A DNA stretch of 8,643 nt from Chloroflexota bacterium. Its GTDB lineage: Bacteria > Chloroflexota > UBA4733. The position numbers and the translations under genes were made by a program. Positions 6,093-8,643 of the stretch are shown piece after piece. Every line of letters begins with the position of its first letter. The stretch's first letter is position 1. Below the pieces are notes generated by a model that worked only from the letters and a program-made list of their open reading frames with translations, ran no database searches and was not told where the DNA came from. Location: assembly GCA_025449435.1 (NCBI GenBank), contig JANWJO010000224.1, forward strand, positions 1 to 8,643, read 5' to 3'.

Positions 6093-7166
6093 TTAAAATT
6101 CTTCGGGCGCCAGCCGCAAGTTCGGCTGCACGTCGAGCGACAACGCGTCGCACTGGCCGCGCTGGAGTTTGAAAAAGGCGTTGCCAGCGATCATCGCCGC
6201 GTTATCAGTGCAGTAGGCAAAGGGTGGCACTAGTACGGGCATCGCACAGCGTTCACGGAACAGCTCACGAAGCCGCGTATTGGCCGATACCCCGCCTGCC
6301 ACGAGGATGTTGGGTACCGCGAAGCGCTCAGCCACGGCCAGCGTGCGCGTCACCAACATATCGGCGATGGCTTCCTGCACGCTCGCGGCGAGGTCGGCGA
6401 TCACATCTGGTGACGCAGCAAGTGACGGCAGATTGCCGCCAGCTTGCTCGGTGATGAGCCGTTGTGCGGCCGTCTTCAGGCCACTAAAACTAAAGTCATC
6501 GCTACCGCGTAGCATCGCGCGTGGCAAGGCAAACGCCTTAGGGTTGCCGGGACGGCTGGCGCCCAACTGCCCGCTGGCAGCTTTCTGGATGGAGGGGCCG
6601 CCAGGATAGGGTAACCCGAGCACCCGTCCGACCTTATCAAAGGCCTCGCCAGCGGCGTCGTCACGAGTGGCTCCAATAAGTTGATACTGCCCGTGGTCGC
6701 GCATGAGCACCAGCTCCGTATGGCCGCCTGAAACGATGAGGGCCAGCGCCGGAAAGCGCGGCTCGCTTGCGCCAGTGCGCAGTTGCTCAGCAGTGGCGAG
6801 CCAGTTGGCGTACATGTGCGCCTCGATGTGATTGACGCCGATCAGTGGCAGGTCGCGCGCAAAGGCAATGGCCTTGGCGGCGTTTACCCCGACGAGCAAT
6901 GACCCAGCCAGGCCAGGGCCCGCCGTCACTGCGACGGCGGCGATGTCGTGCCATGATGCGCCCGCCGTGCGAAAGGCTTCAGTGAGGACCGGCAATATGG
7001 TGGTCATATGCTGGCGTGCAGCGAGCTCCGGCACCACGCCGCCGTAGGGTTGGTGCAACGCAATTTGCGACGACACGATGTTGTTGACCACTTCGCGCCC
7101 GTCGCGCACGAAGGCGACCGACGTTTCGTCGCAACTGGTTTCGATCCCCAAGATGAGGGTGCTCAT
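6093..7166 (-). CDS. tsaD: tRNA N6-adenosine threonylcarbamoyltransferase TsaD
   Basis: TsaD transfers the threonylcarbamoyl group from threonylcarbamoyl-AMP to A37 of ANN-decoding tRNAs, working in the cytoplasm with TsaB and TsaE. The 357-aa length is normal. It opens with LILGIETSCDETSVA (4-18), the ASKHA-fold phosphate loop. The metal ligands are H113 and H117 in NHIEAH, with D321 in CTDNAAMIA. Further family blocks are YGGVVPELAARQH (41-53), TAGPGLAGSLLVG (81-93), LIVSGGHTEL (143-152), DDAAGEAFDKVGR (169-181), YPGGP (187-191), FSFSGLKTA (225-233) and ILVAGGVSANTRLR (287-300). The ATG start lies 5 nt after the tsaB stop, with a ribosome site of the type TAGGA formed across the tsaB end. 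It is last in the operon and converges on the isomerase gene. Confidence 0.98.
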   Translation of the reverse strand: MSTLILGIETSCDETSVAFVRDGREVVNNIVSSQIALHQPYGGVVPELAARQHMTTILPVLTEAFRTAGASWHDIAAVAVTAGPGLAGSLLVGVNAAKAIAFARDLPLIGVNHIEAHMYANWLATAEQLRTGASEPRFPALALIVSGGHTELVLMRDHGQYQLIGATRDDAAGEAFDKVGRVLGLPYPGGPSIQKAASGQLGASRPGNPKAFALPRAMLRGSDDFSFSGLKTAAQRLITEQAGGNLPSLAASPDVIADLAASVQEAIADMLVTRTLAVAERFAVPNILVAGGVSANTRLRELFRERCAMPVLVPPFAYCTDNAAMIAGNAFFKLQRGQCDALSLDVQPNLRLAPEEF

Positions 7167-7171
7167 CGTTC

Positions 7172-7870
7172 CTACGCCTGCCTTGCCTGCTCATCGTGCT
7201 TCTCTTCCGCCGCGGGCCGGCGGAGGTAGATCGGCGCTAACGTTGTCGGGTCATCGCTAGCACCGCTCGCCAATAGCTCGGTTGCTAGTAAACCCGTCGC
7301 TCCCGGCCGGACCGCCGGCAAGGGTCCGCTGCGGCTCTCGACATATTTTGCTGACGTGCCCTTGAGGAGTTCGATCGCACGTTTCGGCAACTCGCCTACT
7401 AACGTCGTGCGCTGTTTGATGTCCCCGAGCACCGCTGCCGGGTTGCCGATTTGGGGCTCGGCCACACAACGCCGTTTGCCCGCCGTGAACGTGTACAGCG
7501 CCCAATACCAATCGCCCCGGCCAGCGTCGAGCACCGTCAGCACCCGAGTCGCGCCGGTGGCTGTGAGCGCCAGCGCTTCCAACGAACTCACGCCAACCAG
7601 CGGAATGCCCAGCGTCCAGCCCAGCGTCTTGGCGGTGGCGATACCTACGCGTAAACCCGTAAAGCCGCCCGGACCGATAGCGACCCCTATGCCCGTGAGG
7701 TCGCCAGGCTGCGCTGCGAACGAGCGCATCAGTTCTTGGGCCGCTGGTAAGAGCTGTGTCGTGTGGTTAGCGGCAGCACTCCAGATGCGTTCGGCTAATA
7801 TCACCCCGTCGCGCAGCAACGCCACGCCCGCGTTGCGCCCCGATGTGTCGATGGCCAGGATCACACTCAA
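7172..7870 (-). CDS. tsaB: tRNA threonylcarbamoyladenosine biosynthesis protein TsaB
   Basis: TsaB is a catalytically inactive TsaD paralogue that dimerises with TsaD and bridges to TsaE during t6A synthesis. Family marks are ILAIDTSGRNAGVAL (4-18), NHTTQLLPA (35-43), the signature GPGGFTGLRVGIATAK (66-81), VSSLEALA (94-101) and LDAGRGDWYWALY (114-126). The length of 232 aa is usual. Two starts are possible: TTG at 7870, about 6 nt from a GGGGTG ribosome-like site, or GTG at 7864, which would give the typical MILAIDTS beginning. I list the longer form, but the GTG is at least as likely. The gene begins 3 nt after the tsaE stop and ends 5 nt before tsaD, so it is cotranscribed. A charged, Ala-rich tail (218-232) is not conserved in the family. 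Confidence 0.95.
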   Translation of the reverse strand: MSVILAIDTSGRNAGVALLRDGVILAERIWSAAANHTTQLLPAAQELMRSFAAQPGDLTGIGVAIGPGGFTGLRVGIATAKTLGWTLGIPLVGVSSLEALALTATGATRVLTVLDAGRGDWYWALYTFTAGKRRCVAEPQIGNPAAVLGDIKQRTTLVGELPKRAIELLKGTSAKYVESRSGPLPAVRPGATGLLATELLASGASDDPTTLAPIYLRRPAAEEKHDEQARQA

Positions 7871-7873
7871 CCG

Positions 7874-8362
7874 TTACACCCCGAATGCTTCGCGCCGGAA
7901 GCTGGCCAGCAGTTGCTCAAAGTGCGCGTTATGCGGGAAGAAGCGCAGGCTGCGCTTGGTATCGCTCACAAAGCCCAAGCGCACTTCCAGATGATCGGCC
8001 GGCAAGCCGGTTGCGTGTTCCGGCCATTCCACCACGCACACCCCTTCCTCCGACATGTAGCTATCGAATCCCAGGTCGAGCGCTTCAGATGGTCGTTCCA
8101 GACGGTACAGGTCCATCTGGTAGAGCGGTAGCCGGCCGGCGTACTCGCGCATCAAGATGAAGGTGGGGCTGGTCACCGGCCCGGTCACCCCCAAGCCCTG
8201 TGCGATGCCTTGCGTAAACGTGGTCTTGCCGCTGCCCAGGTCGCCGCGCAACAGCACCACATCACCGGCCTGGACCATGGTGCCCAACCGCACCCCCAGG
8301 CGATGGGTCTGAGCCACGCTGTGGCTCACGATGTCGAGGGTCGCCAGAGGGGTGCGGTTCAT
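7874..8362 (-). CDS. tsaE: tRNA threonylcarbamoyladenosine biosynthesis ATPase TsaE
   Basis: TsaE is a small P-loop ATPase that binds the TsaB-TsaD dimer and resets it between rounds of t6A synthesis. The 162-aa sequence shows the Walker A motif GDLGSGKTT (40-48), the switch-like segment VTSPTFILMREY (63-74), the MDLYRL strand (83-88) where many homologues read HxDLYR, and VVEWPEHA (110-117), which holds the conserved Glu and Trp. The ATG overlaps the thiL stop by four bases (ATGA), with no clear ribosome site of its own, so translation is probably coupled to thiL. The stop lies 3 nt before the tsaB start. Length and motif order are normal for the family. Confidence 0.97.
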   Translation of the reverse strand: MNRTPLATLDIVSHSVAQTHRLGVRLGTMVQAGDVVLLRGDLGSGKTTFTQGIAQGLGVTGPVTSPTFILMREYAGRLPLYQMDLYRLERPSEALDLGFDSYMSEEGVCVVEWPEHATGLPADHLEVRLGFVSDTKRSLRFFPHNAHFEQLLASFRREAFGV

Positions 8363-8643
8363 ACGGCAGCGAAGTGGTCGAAACCAGCGGTGGCCCAGGA
8401 AGCCTCACCCTCGATGCGCACTGCTGGCTCACCGGAATGGCGCACGTCGCAGCGGCCAACGGCGGTGAGGGGCACGGCAAAGGTGTCTCGCCAGGCGCGC
8501 TGCAGGCTTGGCCACGCCGCGGCGCTCGCGGTGAGCACCAGTTCATACTCTTCGCCGCCGCGCAGCGCAAGATGGCGAGCGTTCTCCGGAGCGTAAGCGA
8601 TCAGCGCCGGGTCCAGTGGCAACGCTTGCAGATCGATGGTGAT
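8359..8643 (-). CDS. thiL: Thiamine-monophosphate kinase ThiL, C-terminal part
   Basis: Only the last 94 residues are in the window; the gene continues past base 8643, so the true start is not visible. ThiL phosphorylates thiamine phosphate to thiamine diphosphate with ATP. The visible part begins ITIDLQALPLDPAL (1-14) and contains the family block ALRGGEEYELVLTA (26-39), where most members have GGEDYEL, so Asp is replaced by Glu. It ends in GFDHF (87-91 region), a typical ThiL C-terminus. A TTG at 8622 is internal, as homology runs through it to the window edge. The TGA overlaps the tsaE ATG, and thiL next to tsaE is a common bacterial arrangement. Confidence 0.92.
   Translation of the reverse strand: MTIDLQALPLDPALIAYAPENARHLALRGGEEYELVLTASAAAWPSLQRAWRDTFAVPLTAVGRCDVRHSGEPAVRIEGEASWATAGFDHFAAV

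Noticed and set aside
6079..6096. TTGACC followed by TATTAA as a promoter
   Set aside because: Only 6 nt separate the two hexamers, and the second lies in the end of tsaD. No gene follows that it could drive.
7356..7994. 212-codon plus-strand open frame across the tsaB-tsaE junction
   Set aside because: Both tsaB and tsaE are unmistakable on the other strand, and the antisense protein is Ser/Arg/Pro-rich without recognisable domains.

Overview
This is a G+C-rich window (about 60% by eye) with dense, well-supported bacterial genes in three blocks and no mobile element, CRISPR array or RNA gene that I can see. The lineage cannot be fixed from the sequence. A free-standing DUF4388/PATAN protein ahead of PilG/PilH/CheW-type genes, a leaderless bacterial GH15 glucoamylase, and C-rich/G-rich intergenic repeats are all compatible with a Chloroflexota-like or other gliding/twitching bacterium. 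That is a lean, not a call.

Block 1 (1-2352, minus strand) is the start of a Pil-Chp-like chemosensory operon. Transcription runs from right to left: a DUF4388/PATAN protein with a long helical C-terminal region, a PilG-like single-domain response regulator, a PilH-like single-domain response regulator, and a CheW/PilI-like adaptor that leaves the window at its 3' end. Gaps are 21 and 29 nt, and the last pair overlaps as TAATG. The receptor and CheA kinase expected for such a pathway are not in the window; they would lie beyond base 1.

Block 2 (2607-5936, plus strand) is transcribed divergently from a 254-nt shared intergenic region. It holds a 794-aa cytoplasmic GH15 glucoamylase-family enzyme with both catalytic glutamates, followed by a 279-aa TIM-barrel sugar isomerase/epimerase-like protein with an intact Glu-Asp-His-Glu metal site. 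Together they suggest intracellular glucan or glucoside use, though the substrate of the second enzyme is unknown.

Block 3 (6093-8643, minus strand) is a housekeeping operon: the 3' end of thiL, then tsaE, tsaB and tsaD. These encode thiamine-phosphate kinase and the three proteins that, with TsaC (absent here), make the t6A modification of ANN-decoding tRNAs. Junctions are very tight (4-nt overlap, then gaps of 3 and 5 nt).

Blocks 2 and 3 converge on a 156-nt intergenic region. It contains a perfect 9-bp C/G hairpin and a G-rich tract that fits the canonical G-quadruplex pattern. I found no clearly new multi-gene system. The points most worth a second look are the PATAN protein's unassigned C-terminal half and its operon setting, the uncharacterised isomerase paired with the glucoamylase, and the structured convergent intergenic region.
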